Source of the DNA: Opitutia bacterium
GTDB taxonomy: Bacteria; Verrucomicrobiota; Verrucomicrobiia; Opitutales; Opitutaceae
DNA: 5,829 bases
Assembly: GCA_003157575.1 (NCBI GenBank)
Contig: PMKA01000086.1
Coordinates: 1 to 5,829 of the forward strand
Direction of reading: 5' to 3'
Made by a program: the position numbers and the translations under genes. Every line of letters starts with the position of its first letter. The stretch's first letter is position 1. The notes under the pieces were generated by a model that worked only from the letters and a program-made list of their open reading frames with translations, was not told the origin of the DNA and made no database searches. Below are positions 1-5,221 of the stretch, piece by piece.

Positions 1-10
1 GCCGATCCGA

Positions 11-34
11 AGACGTCACGTCTTGACTCTTGAC
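11..34. repeat. Short perfect palindrome followed by a 7-nt tandem repeat
   Basis: Positions 11-23 read AGACGT-C-ACGTCT, a perfect inverted repeat with 6-base arms and one central base. It runs into TCTTGAC repeated twice in tandem (21-27 and 28-34). The tandem copies resemble -35 hexamers (TTGACT), but no matching -10 sits at normal spacing. It could be a protein-binding site for a gene to the left of the window, or chance. Confidence 0.4.
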
Positions 35-38
35 TATA

Positions 39-85
39 TCCACCGGAACGATCCAAAGAAGCGGGTTTTTTGGGATTTCGGTGGA
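39..85. repeat. Imperfect long hairpin
   Basis: TCCACCG at 39-45 is the exact reverse complement of CGGTGGA at 79-85. Inside, ATCCAAA (51-57) pairs with TTTGGGAT (69-76) apart from one bulged G, leaving a loop of roughly eleven bases. On the minus strand it lies about 260 nt beyond the permease stop codon. No U-rich tail follows it on that strand, so it is not a standard intrinsic terminator. It could still be a transcript 3'-end structure. Confidence 0.45.
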
Positions 86-230
86 CGATGGCATTTCCGG
101 CACGGTCCGCCGACAAGCGGCGACCCTACGGGCAGGGCCGGACCTTGCGTCCCGGCCGGTCCCTTGTGAAGGAGCCTGCCAGCGAAATTCGACATGGGTG
201 CAGAGTCCGGTGTTTGGGTTTCCCGGGACA

Positions 231-336
231 ACCACCAAGGACGCGAAGAGGCGCGAAGGTCGACCCCTCTGCTTCCTCTGCGCCCTCCTGTTAAATGTCC
301 GGGATTGCCGTTCGCGTGCCTTTGCGCCCTTCGTGC
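231..336. repeat. Degenerate inverted-repeat element with ~10-nt subrepeats
   Basis: The left part (231-259) is purine-rich with repeating units AAGGACGCG, AAGAGGCGCG, AAGG. The right part contains the opposite orientation twice: CCTCTGC, TTCCTCTGCG, CCCTCC then TTAAATGTCC at 266-300, and TTCGCGTGCC, TTTGCGCCC, TTCGTGC at 311-336. The reverse complement of 311-336 aligns with 235-259 with few differences. From memory, similar 'ACCACnAAGG...' elements are common between genes in Verrucomicrobiota and some other environmental bacteria. I infer a decayed member of such a dispersed repeat; no transposase is present. Confidence 0.5.
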
Positions 337-343
337 GCATGCT

Positions 344-1189
344 TCAGCCCGTCCGCGCCCGCCACCACTTCGCGCCGAGGGTCGCCAGGAAGCAGCCCAT
401 CGCAACGAGCACGATCGTCGCGCCGGTGGCCGTGTCCGCGTAGAAGGACGCGATCAGCCCGGCGACGCCGCTGAACAGCGAGATGACGACGGCGAACAGG
501 ACGTACTGGCGGACGTCCCGGGCGATGTTTCGCGCCGCCGCCGCGGGCAGCACGAGAAGCGAATTGATGATCAGGATGCCGACCCAGCCGAGATTCATCG
601 TGACGACCAGGGCGATCGTCGCGCAGAAGAACATCTGCGGCCACCACCCGCTGCGGCCCCGGCTCCGGGCGAGCGACTCGTTCAGCCCGATCAGCAGAAT
701 CCTGTTGTAGCCCAGCAGCAGGCCCCCGCCCACCAGCACGCTCGTGACGAAGAGCCGGCCGATCTCCCGAGGCGTGATGCTCAGGAGGTCGCCGATCAGG
801 TAGGAGCTGAAGCGGTTGAAGCTTCCGCCGTGCGAGAGCAGCACCACGCCCAGGGCGAGGCTGAAGCACATGCTGAGCGAGATGACCGTGTCCATCGACG
901 AGCGCGTGAACCGCTGCAGCGCGAGGATTCCCACGCCCAGCACCAGGGCGAAGCCGGCGAGCGCCCAGAACGGATCGGCCAGCCCGAGAAGGACGCCCAG
1001 CCCCAGCCCCGTCAGCGAGGCGTGCCCGATGGCGTCGGAAAAGAACGCCATCCGGTTGTTCACGACCAGCGTTCCGATCAGCGCGAACAGCGGCGCGACG
1101 ACGATCACCGCCAGGAGCGCGTTGCGCATGAACCCGAACTGCGCCCATTCGAAGGGCAGCCGCGAGATGAGCAGGTGCAGCAGGTTCAT
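344..1189 (-). CDS. znuB: Zinc ABC transporter permease, ZnuB-like (ABC-3 family)
   Basis: Inner-membrane channel subunit of a zinc importer, 281 residues, a normal length for the ABC-3 family. It is strongly hydrophobic, with about eight membrane segments beginning near residue 24. Family landmarks are visible: FFSDAIGHASLTGLGLG (49-65), which carries the conserved Asp52 and His56 of the 'DAxxHA' motif, YLIGDLLSIT (130-139), and LLVLPAAAARN near residue 215, the usual coupling region towards the ATPase. The start ATG overlaps the stop of the upstream ATPase gene as ATGA, which supports translational coupling and this start; no good Shine-Dalgarno is seen. It is the last gene of the operon. 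Family assignment is firm. Zinc rather than manganese is inferred mainly from the binding protein and the Fur-type regulator. Confidence 0.93.
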   Translation of the reverse strand: MNLLHLLISRLPFEWAQFGFMRNALLAVIVVAPLFALIGTLVVNNRMAFFSDAIGHASLTGLGLGVLLGLADPFWALAGFALVLGVGILALQRFTRSSMDTVISLSMCFSLALGVVLLSHGGSFNRFSSYLIGDLLSITPREIGRLFVTSVLVGGGLLLGYNRILLIGLNESLARSRGRSGWWPQMFFCATIALVVTMNLGWVGILIINSLLVLPAAAARNIARDVRQYVLFAVVISLFSGVAGLIASFYADTATGATIVLVAMGCFLATLGAKWWRARTG

Positions 1190-1974
1190 GGCCGGCCGTT
1201 CTCTTGCGAAACAACATCAAGGCCGAAGGTCCGCCGCAATTCGGGGTTGGCGATGACCTCGGCGGGGCGGCCCAGGCAGACGATCCGCCGGTTCAGGAAC
1301 ACGATGCGGTCGGACACCGCCGTGACGCCCGCCAGGTCGTGCGACACCATGAGGATCGACACATCGAGGCGTCGCCGCAATTCGGATACGGTTCGGTAGA
1401 AGAGCTCCCGGCCCGCGACATCGATGCCCGAGACCGGCTCGTCCAGGAGCAGCAGATTCGGCAGGGGGGTCAGCGACAGCGCCAGCAGCACGCGCTGCAA
1501 TTCGCCGCCCGAAAGCTGTCCGAGCCTGCGGTCGGCCAGGTGCTCCGCCTCGACGAGCCGCAGGGATTCGAGCGCGGCGCGGCGGGCGCGCCCCGAATAC
1601 CGGAGGGCCACCGGCCACCGGGAGACGGCCGTCGCAAAAAGGTCGTGGACATTGACAGGGGAGTCGCGGTCGAAATCGAGCTGCTGCGGCAGGTAGCCGA
1701 TCACCGGCGCATCTTCGCGTCCGTGGCCCGCGACCGGCAGGAAACGAACGGCGCCCCCGTGGGGAACCTCGCCCAGGATGGCCTTGAGAAGCATCGATTT
1801 CCCGGCGCCGTTCGGTCCGACAAGCGTCGTGAGCTCGCCGCAATGCAGGTGCAGAGTGATGTCCTCCAGCACCCGCTGGCGGTTCAGCGTCACGTCCAGA
1901 TTCTCGATCCGGGTGCAGCATTCGCCGCAGAGGTGGGGCGCGAGACCGGTGTGATGCTGGTGGAGATCTTCCAT
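1186..1974 (-). CDS. znuC: Zinc ABC transporter ATP-binding protein, ZnuC-like
   Basis: Cytoplasmic ATPase (262 residues) that drives the zinc importer. All ABC motifs are present: Walker A GPNGAGKS (53-60), Q-loop Gln97 in GYLPQQ, signature LSGGELQR (154-161), Walker B LLLLDEP with catalytic Glu179, D-loop at SGID (182-185), and the H-loop His212 in VSHD. Residue 61 is Met where most relatives have Thr, but the essential Lys59 and Ser60 are intact. The N-terminus (residues 5-20) is unusual, with His5, His7, His8, His14, Cys16, Cys19 and Cys20 ahead of the ATPase fold, suggesting metal binding. The gene begins 21 nt after the binding-protein stop and has no clear Shine-Dalgarno. Its stop overlaps the permease start (ATGA). 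Family is certain; substrate is inferred from context. Confidence 0.94.
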   Translation of the reverse strand: MEDLHQHHTGLAPHLCGECCTRIENLDVTLNRQRVLEDITLHLHCGELTTLVGPNGAGKSMLLKAILGEVPHGGAVRFLPVAGHGREDAPVIGYLPQQLDFDRDSPVNVHDLFATAVSRWPVALRYSGRARRAALESLRLVEAEHLADRRLGQLSGGELQRVLLALSLTPLPNLLLLDEPVSGIDVAGRELFYRTVSELRRRLDVSILMVSHDLAGVTAVSDRIVFLNRRIVCLGRPAEVIANPELRRTFGLDVVSQENGRP

Positions 1975-1995
1975 GAAAACGTCGGCTGCCGTGGT

Positions 1996-2871
1996 TCAGT
2001 CCGCGAGCGCCTGGACGAGCGACGCCAGATTCCGCTCCATCGCCTCGCAGTAGGAGCGGCGGGCTTTCGCAGGATCGACGTCCCCGGTCACGGCCGGATC
2101 GAGAAGCGCGACCTGCACTCCCGTCTCCCTCCGGATGATTTCCGCGCACTTCGCGGGGTATTGCGGCTCGGCAAAGACCGCGCGGACGCCGCTCCGCCTC
2201 ACCAGGTCGACGGTCCGCGCAAGTTCACGCGCCCCGGGCTCGGAACCGGGCTCGCGTTCGATGACGCCCACGATGTTCAGCCCGAACTCGCGGGCGAAAT
2301 ACGGGAACGCCTCGTGAAACGTGACGATCTCGCGGTGCTTCAAGCCGTCGAGCGCGGCATGCATCCGGACGCGCAGCCGTTCGAGTTCCGCCACATAATC
2401 CGCCGCATTCTTCCGGTAGGCATCCGCCCGCGCGGGATCCGCGGTCGCGAGGCCGCGGGCGATTGCGCGCGTCTCGGCGATCGCCCCGCCGATGCCGACC
2501 CAGATGTGCGGATTGCCGCCGTCGACGAGTTCCATCCCGGCGCCCGCCTCGATCACCCTGAGCGCCGGCGCCTGCCTGAGCGCCTTGTCGAGGAACGTTT
2601 CCATGCCTGCGCCATTGGCCACAAAGACATCCGCCCTCGTCAGCGCGACCAGGTCGCCGGGCGTCAGCTGGTAGTCGTGCAGGCAGCCGGTGGAGGGCCT
2701 TGCGAGACATTCCACGGAAACGCCCGGAGTCCCGCCGACGACGTTTAGCGTCATGACGTACATCGGATAAAACGAAGTGAGTACCCTCATAGGCGAACCT
2801 CCGGCCGGAGCGGCCCAGGCCATGGCGGGCAATGCGAGCAGCAGCGCCGCTTTCATCCACGGGCGTCGCAT
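1996..2871 (-). CDS. znuA: Periplasmic zinc-binding protein of ABC transporter, ZnuA-like
   Basis: Extracytoplasmic metal receptor (cluster A-I binding protein), 291 residues. Residues 1-20 form a type I signal peptide (MRRPWMK, then a hydrophobic stretch ending AWA|AP). There is no lipobox, so the mature protein should be free in the periplasm. Expected metal ligands are His65 (GCLHDYQLTP), His122 (NPHIW), His186 (VTFHEAFPYFAREFGL) and Asp258 (LLDP). His at the third site is the zinc-type pattern; manganese receptors usually have Glu or Asp there. The motif AVFAEPQY (231-238) is also typical. The His-rich loop of many ZnuA proteins is absent. The reading frame is open much further upstream, but I chose the ATG that overlaps the regulator's stop as TGATG because the signal peptide starts there; GGGGGA lies shortly upstream. 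Confidence 0.92.
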   Translation of the reverse strand: MRRPWMKAALLLALPAMAWAAPAGGSPMRVLTSFYPMYVMTLNVVGGTPGVSVECLARPSTGCLHDYQLTPGDLVALTRADVFVANGAGMETFLDKALRQAPALRVIEAGAGMELVDGGNPHIWVGIGGAIAETRAIARGLATADPARADAYRKNAADYVAELERLRVRMHAALDGLKHREIVTFHEAFPYFAREFGLNIVGVIEREPGSEPGARELARTVDLVRRSGVRAVFAEPQYPAKCAEIIRRETGVQVALLDPAVTGDVDPAKARRSYCEAMERNLASLVQALAD

Positions 2872-3248
2872 CAGGTTTTCCCCCGGCAATCCGCGCACCG
2901 GCCGTACAGCACGATCTCGTGGCGGTCGACAGCGAACCCTTCGGGCGCGAGCGCGCCCACGCCGCGGGCGCAGCCCGGCAGGTTGTACAGGCGCCGGCAG
3001 CGCCGGCAGAAAAAGAAATGGTGGTGTTGCGATGCGGTCGACTCGTAGCGGGGGGAAATCCCCGGTATCCCGACCAGGCGCACCCGTCCCTCCCCGACCA
3101 GCTTCTTGAGCGTCCTGTAGACGGTGGCGATCCCCAGCGAGGGAACCGCCTTCCTGCCGGCCCGGCAGATTTCCGCGGCGGTGAGCGGGCGCTCGGCGCG
3201 CATGATCACGCCCGCCAGGGTCAGCTTCTGCTGGGTGGAATAGGGCAC
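2871..3248 (-). CDS. zur: Fur-family transcriptional regulator, probable zinc repressor Zur
   Basis: DNA-binding metal sensor, 125 residues from the GTG start chosen here. The winged-helix part runs through STQQK (4-8), RPLTAAEI (20-27) and LGIATVYRTLKKLV (38-51), the recognition helix region of the family. The dimerisation part has HHH (75-77), CRRC (81-84), His110 and CADC (118-121). The two CxxC pairs form the usual structural zinc site. The frame continues upstream to an ATG at 3329, giving 152 residues, but those extra 27 residues are basic, unlike the family, and would bury an AT-rich palindrome inside the gene. Related short Fur proteins begin right before 'STRQ'. GGGGGAG lies 13 nt before the GTG, a rather long spacing. 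First gene of the operon, so probably autoregulated. Zur rather than Fur or PerR is inferred from the zinc-transport neighbours. Confidence 0.88.
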   Translation of the reverse strand: MPYSTQQKLTLAGVIMRAERPLTAAEICRAGRKAVPSLGIATVYRTLKKLVGEGRVRLVGIPGISPRYESTASQHHHFFFCRRCRRLYNLPGCARGVGALAPEGFAVDRHEIVLYGRCADCRGKT

Positions 3249-3273
3249 CCGGCGACAATCGCTCCCCCGTTTA

Positions 3274-3289
3274 TGATAAGCAAGTATCA
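3274..3289. promoter_or_regulatory. Candidate Zur/Fur-type operator
   Basis: TGATAAGCAAGTATCA is an inverted repeat with perfect 5-base arms (TGATA/TATCA) and a 6-base centre, in a locally AT-rich patch within GC-rich surroundings. It resembles Fur-family boxes (TGATAAT...ATTATCA) but is 16 rather than 15 bp and loses symmetry near the centre. It lies 25 nt upstream of the chosen GTG of the regulator and about 80 nt upstream of the divergent lipoprotein gene, where a repressor could block the operon promoter. I could not identify convincing -35 and -10 boxes at proper spacing. Confidence 0.5.
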
Positions 3290-3368
3290 ATTCTCCGCGT
3301 CGTTTTCGTGCTCGCCGAAGGCCGGCCATCGATTCAAACCTACCCTCGTCGGCGACGCCGCACCTCCC

Positions 3369-3878
3369 ATGAAACCATCAGTCCTTTTGCTCGCAGCCGG
3401 ATTGATCCTCTGCGGCTGCTCCACGCTCTCCACCCATTTCGAACCCAACGCCAACCTCTCCCGGTTCAAGCACCTCTTCGTGCAGCAAAGCCTGAACGAC
3501 AACCACGGACTCGACGCATTAATCGTCAAGGATCTGCAGGCGCGGGGCCTCCAGGCCGAGAGCGGTCCCCTGACGCTCATGCCGCGGGACGTAAAGGTCT
3601 ACATCACCTACGAGGACCGATGGGACTGGGATTTCAAGGACTACCTCATCTCCCTTGGAATGAACGTGCGCGACGCCACGACGGACCGTCTACTCGCCAA
3701 CGCCCGCTATTTTCGGCCCACGGCGTTCATGAAGACGCCGGATTTCATGGTACGGACGGTTCTCGACGGGCTTCTCAATCCGTCGGCGCGCCCGAATCCG
3801 CCTTCTCCCCCGGGGTCGGAGAACGCCGCCAGGGAAAAGAGTCAAAGGTCTGGCGCGGCTCCGCAGCAACCGCAGTAG
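3369..3878 (+). CDS. Small lipoprotein of unknown function
   Basis: A 169-residue protein with a clear lipoprotein signal: MKPS, a hydrophobic run, then LCGC with Cys17 as the lipidated residue, so it should be membrane anchored and face the periplasm. The middle (about 30-136) looks like a small folded domain with SRFKHLFVQQSLNDNHG, an alternating strand DVKVYITYED and the tryptophan motif RWDWDF (84-89). The C-terminal 33 residues are rich in Pro, Ser, Asn and Gln and look disordered. The pattern is reminiscent of small DUF4136- or LptE-like lipoproteins, but I do not recognise a family with confidence. The frame is open far upstream, overlapping the regulator antisense, but the lipobox fixes this ATG. 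No Shine-Dalgarno is present. Transcribed divergently from the zinc operon. Confidence 0.8.
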   Translation: MKPSVLLLAAGLILCGCSTLSTHFEPNANLSRFKHLFVQQSLNDNHGLDALIVKDLQARGLQAESGPLTLMPRDVKVYITYEDRWDWDFKDYLISLGMNVRDATTDRLLANARYFRPTAFMKTPDFMVRTVLDGLLNPSARPNPPSPPGSENAAREKSQRSGAAPQQPQ

Positions 3879-4113
3879 CGAGGAGCGAGCATCGAGTAGA
3901 GGGACAAAAAGCGGCGGCGGCTTGCCGGTTGTCCGCTGCGCCATGGGCGTTTGGCCCGTGTCGGTGGGCATGAAACAAGCCACGGGCGGCTGCCCGCGCC
4001 ACGGCGGTAAGGCTGGAGTCGCCGTCAAATCGGAGACGCCCCCGCGCTACCGGCCCGAACTAAGCCGTTGCACCGGCGCGGCGGTTCCGTTTGCCTCATG
4101 CCTTTTCCCTCCC
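3879..4113. other. GC-rich intergenic region with inverted repeats
   Basis: No gene is supportable in this 235-nt stretch. It includes a GCCCGTG (3954-3960) / CACGGGC (3981-3987) inverted repeat, a compact CGGGC-GGCT-GCCCG hairpin (3983-3996), and GGCTTG (3919-3924) complementary to CAAGCC (3976-3981). These overlap, so alternative pairings are possible. It may be a mobile or dispersed intergenic repeat or the untranslated leader of the transporter gene. No recognised riboswitch consensus was found. Confidence 0.5.
3954..3996. repeat. Overlapping inverted repeats (alternative hairpins)
   Basis: GCCCGTG at 3954-3960 pairs perfectly with CACGGGC at 3981-3987 around a 20-nt loop. The same CGGGC segment can instead pair with GCCCG at 3992-3996 around a 4-nt loop. 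The two structures are mutually exclusive because they share 3983-3987. The segment CCACGGGC...GCCCG..CCAC resembles a 'CCACGGGCaggatGCCCGTGCCAC' type intergenic repeat that I recall from Verrucomicrobiota and Planctomycetota genomes; this family link is from memory and unverified. Confidence 0.45.
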
Positions 4114-5007
4114 ATGAAACCCGGTCTGCTTCGCACGCTTGCACTCTTCGCGAGCATGGTCCTTGGGGCGCTTGTCCCCCAAGCCCACGCAGGCGCCTGG
4201 GCGATCAGATGGCTCGTTGTCGGCATGCTGTTCCTTGTGTTCCTGCAGACCCGGCTTTCCCGCGGATCGCTGCGCCCCAGTCACGCGCTCCTTTTGGCGG
4301 CAAACGTGGCGATGGGGTTTGCCGGTTGGGGTCTTGGCTGGATTTTGGGAGGGCGGGATGTGGCGCTGGCAGCGTTCTTTGCGGGCATTGCGCCGACTGC
4401 GACCGCGGCGCCCGTCGTGGTCAGTTTCCTGAAGGGACGCGTGGATTACGTGATCGCCGCGTTTCTGGTCACCAACCTATTGATCGCCGCCCTGTTGCCC
4501 GCACTTCTGCCGCTCGTGCTGGGCGAGGCGACACCAGGCGTGTTTGTCCATGTGCTGGGAAGCGTGGGTCTGGTCGTCTTTGTTCCCCTCGGCGCAGCCT
4601 GGCTGCTGCGAACAGTTCGCCCTCAGGCGGTCGACTGGCCGCAGCATCTTCGCAACCTCTCGTTCGGCATGTGGGTGCTCGCGTTGTTTCTCATCACTTC
4701 CAATGCCGCCTTCTTCCTGCATTCCCACCCGGAGCTGCCGCCGGCGGTGCTTGTCAGGATCGCGGTGGGCACGCTGGTGGTGTGCGTCGTAGATTTCGCC
4801 CTCGGTCGGGTCATCGGCGGCCGGCTCTTCCCCCGCGAGGCAAGCCAGTCCCTGGGGCAGAAGAACACCACGTTGACCATCTACCTCGCCATGACCTATG
4901 CCACCCCGCTCGTCGCCCTGGGTCCCACGTGCTACGTTGTCTGGCACAACCTATGGAATTCCTGGCAGCTTCATCGGGCCGCCCTCTCGGACAGGGCGGA
5001 GCATTGA
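4114..5007 (+). CDS. Bile acid:sodium symporter (BASS/SBF) family transporter
   Basis: Integral inner-membrane transporter of 297 residues with about nine or ten hydrophobic segments from near residue 5 to 285. Two regions fit the crossed, broken helices of the BASS fold: GIAPTATAAPVVVSFLKG (91-108), in the place of the family's proline-glycine motif, and EASQSLGQKNTTLTIYLA (242-259), in the place of the 'ETGxQN' motif, with Gln249 and Asn251. Relatives move organic anions such as bile acids, pantoate or keto acids with sodium, but the substrate here cannot be read from the sequence. The frame extends upstream into the intergenic repeat; I chose this ATG because the membrane protein begins there and the preceding residues look non-coding. 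No Shine-Dalgarno; start context CCTCCCATGAAACC matches that of the lipoprotein gene. Confidence 0.8.
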   Translation: MKPGLLRTLALFASMVLGALVPQAHAGAWAIRWLVVGMLFLVFLQTRLSRGSLRPSHALLLAANVAMGFAGWGLGWILGGRDVALAAFFAGIAPTATAAPVVVSFLKGRVDYVIAAFLVTNLLIAALLPALLPLVLGEATPGVFVHVLGSVGLVVFVPLGAAWLLRTVRPQAVDWPQHLRNLSFGMWVLALFLITSNAAFFLHSHPELPPAVLVRIAVGTLVVCVVDFALGRVIGGRLFPREASQSLGQKNTTLTIYLAMTYATPLVALGPTCYVVWHNLWNSWQLHRAALSDRAEH

Positions 5008-5131
5008 AAAGGCCAATTTGCGGGCCGCCGGAGGATGCATGACTGCGGTGCATTCCGCGTCCGGGACTCCGCTGCAAGACCTTTCCGCGGTTTTTGCTCG
5101 CGCTTCGCGCATTCAACTACAGAATTGAAGT

Positions 5132-5150
5132 AGATTAACGAAAGATTAAC
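5132..5150 (+). promoter_or_regulatory. Direct repeat GATTAAC with 11-bp period, candidate regulator site
   Basis: AGATTAAC occurs at 5132-5139 and again at 5143-5150, so the 7-base core GATTAAC repeats after exactly 11 bp with a GAAA spacer. Weaker relatives flank it (ATTCAAC at 5111, GATTCTG at 5154). Tandem 7-mers one helical turn apart are the layout of PhoB/PhoP-type (OmpR-family) operators. It sits in the most AT-rich part of the intergenic region, about 72 nt upstream of the response-regulator start. Function is inference. Confidence 0.4.
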
Positions 5151-5163
5151 TCCGATTCTGATT

Positions 5164-5211
5164 GGCTGGCCTGCCAGACAATCCGTTTTTCGGTTTGCCT
5201 GTCTGCTAGCC
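5164..5211 (+). repeat. Imperfect hairpin just upstream of the response regulator
   Basis: CAGACA (5175-5180) pairs with TGTCTG (5200-5205). The outer arm GGCTGG (5164-5169) pairs with CTAGCC (5206-5211) with one G-T wobble and a 5-nt bulge. The loop holds CCG-TTTTT-CGG (5183-5193), a further small stem. A competing small hairpin CTGGC-CT-GCCAG (5166-5177) also exists. It ends 10 nt before the GTG start, so in an mRNA it would sit where ribosomes load. No T tract follows it, so it is not a plain terminator. Confidence 0.45.
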
Positions 5212-5221
5212 GCGCCTGCCT

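Larger units (their letters stand above)
1..343. other. Gene-free region downstream of the zinc operon
   Basis: I see no supportable gene here. Open frames exist on both strands but have arginine-rich, low-complexity translations with no recognisable motif, as expected of random GC-rich DNA. The stretch is the 3' flank of the minus-strand operon and holds four structured elements listed separately: a 13-bp palindrome and a 7-nt tandem repeat at the extreme left, an imperfect hairpin at 39-85, and a degenerate inverted-repeat element at 231-336. No classic intrinsic terminator for the operon (stem followed by a T tract on the minus strand) is evident. Confidence 0.6.
5008..5221 (+). other. Intergenic region between transporter and response regulator
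   Basis: No gene is firmly supported in these 214 nt. The first half is GC-rich and contains a 29-codon frame (5039-5128) preceded by GGAGG, which I do not call. The second half (about 5108-5160) is much more AT-rich than its surroundings and probably carries the promoter of the response-regulator operon together with the 11-bp direct repeat. It ends in the hairpin at 5164-5211. Confidence 0.5.

Noticed and set aside
34..405. Minus-strand 123-codon frame overlapping the permease 3' end
   Set aside because: Arg/Gly/Ser-rich with no motif, overlaps the real permease in another frame and covers the repeat element.
194..2748. Two long plus-strand open frames (about 401 and 514 codons; 194-1399 and 1204-2748) antisense to the zinc operon
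   Set aside because: Their translations are rich in Arg, Asp, Glu, Gln and His without motifs, and they mirror high-GC third-codon positions of the opposite-strand znu genes, which have complete family motifs.
2872..3258. N-terminal extension of the zinc-binding protein up to 3258
   Set aside because: The extra 129 residues are the regulator gene read in another frame; the signal peptide starts at the ATG at 2871.
3271..3292. -35/-10 promoter from TTGATA and TATCAT on the minus strand
   Set aside because: The two hexamers are only 6 bp apart, so they cannot form a sigma70 promoter together; they are better explained as arms of the palindrome.
3690..4028. Minus-strand 112-codon frame over the lipoprotein tail and intergenic repeat
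   Set aside because: Low-complexity Arg/Pro-rich translation, overlaps a gene with a clear lipobox, no ribosome-binding site.
3922..4113. 64-residue N-terminal extension of the BASS transporter
   Set aside because: Translates intergenic repeat sequence and lacks hydrophobic or family-like residues; the ATG at 4114 starts directly ahead of the first membrane helix.
3879..4113. Cobalamin-type riboswitch upstream of the transporter
   Set aside because: I looked for the B12 box and the conserved core; only short GC-rich resemblances were found and the order of elements does not fit.
5055..5095. Possible intrinsic terminator after the transporter: CCGCG/CGCGG followed by five T
   Set aside because: Stem of only 5 bp with a 26-nt unpaired loop is too weak to call.
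5039..5128. 29-residue small ORF with GGAGG 4 nt before its ATG
   Set aside because: Spacing is short, the peptide (MTAVHSASGTPLQD...) has no features, and such frames are expected by chance; would need conservation or ribosome profiling.
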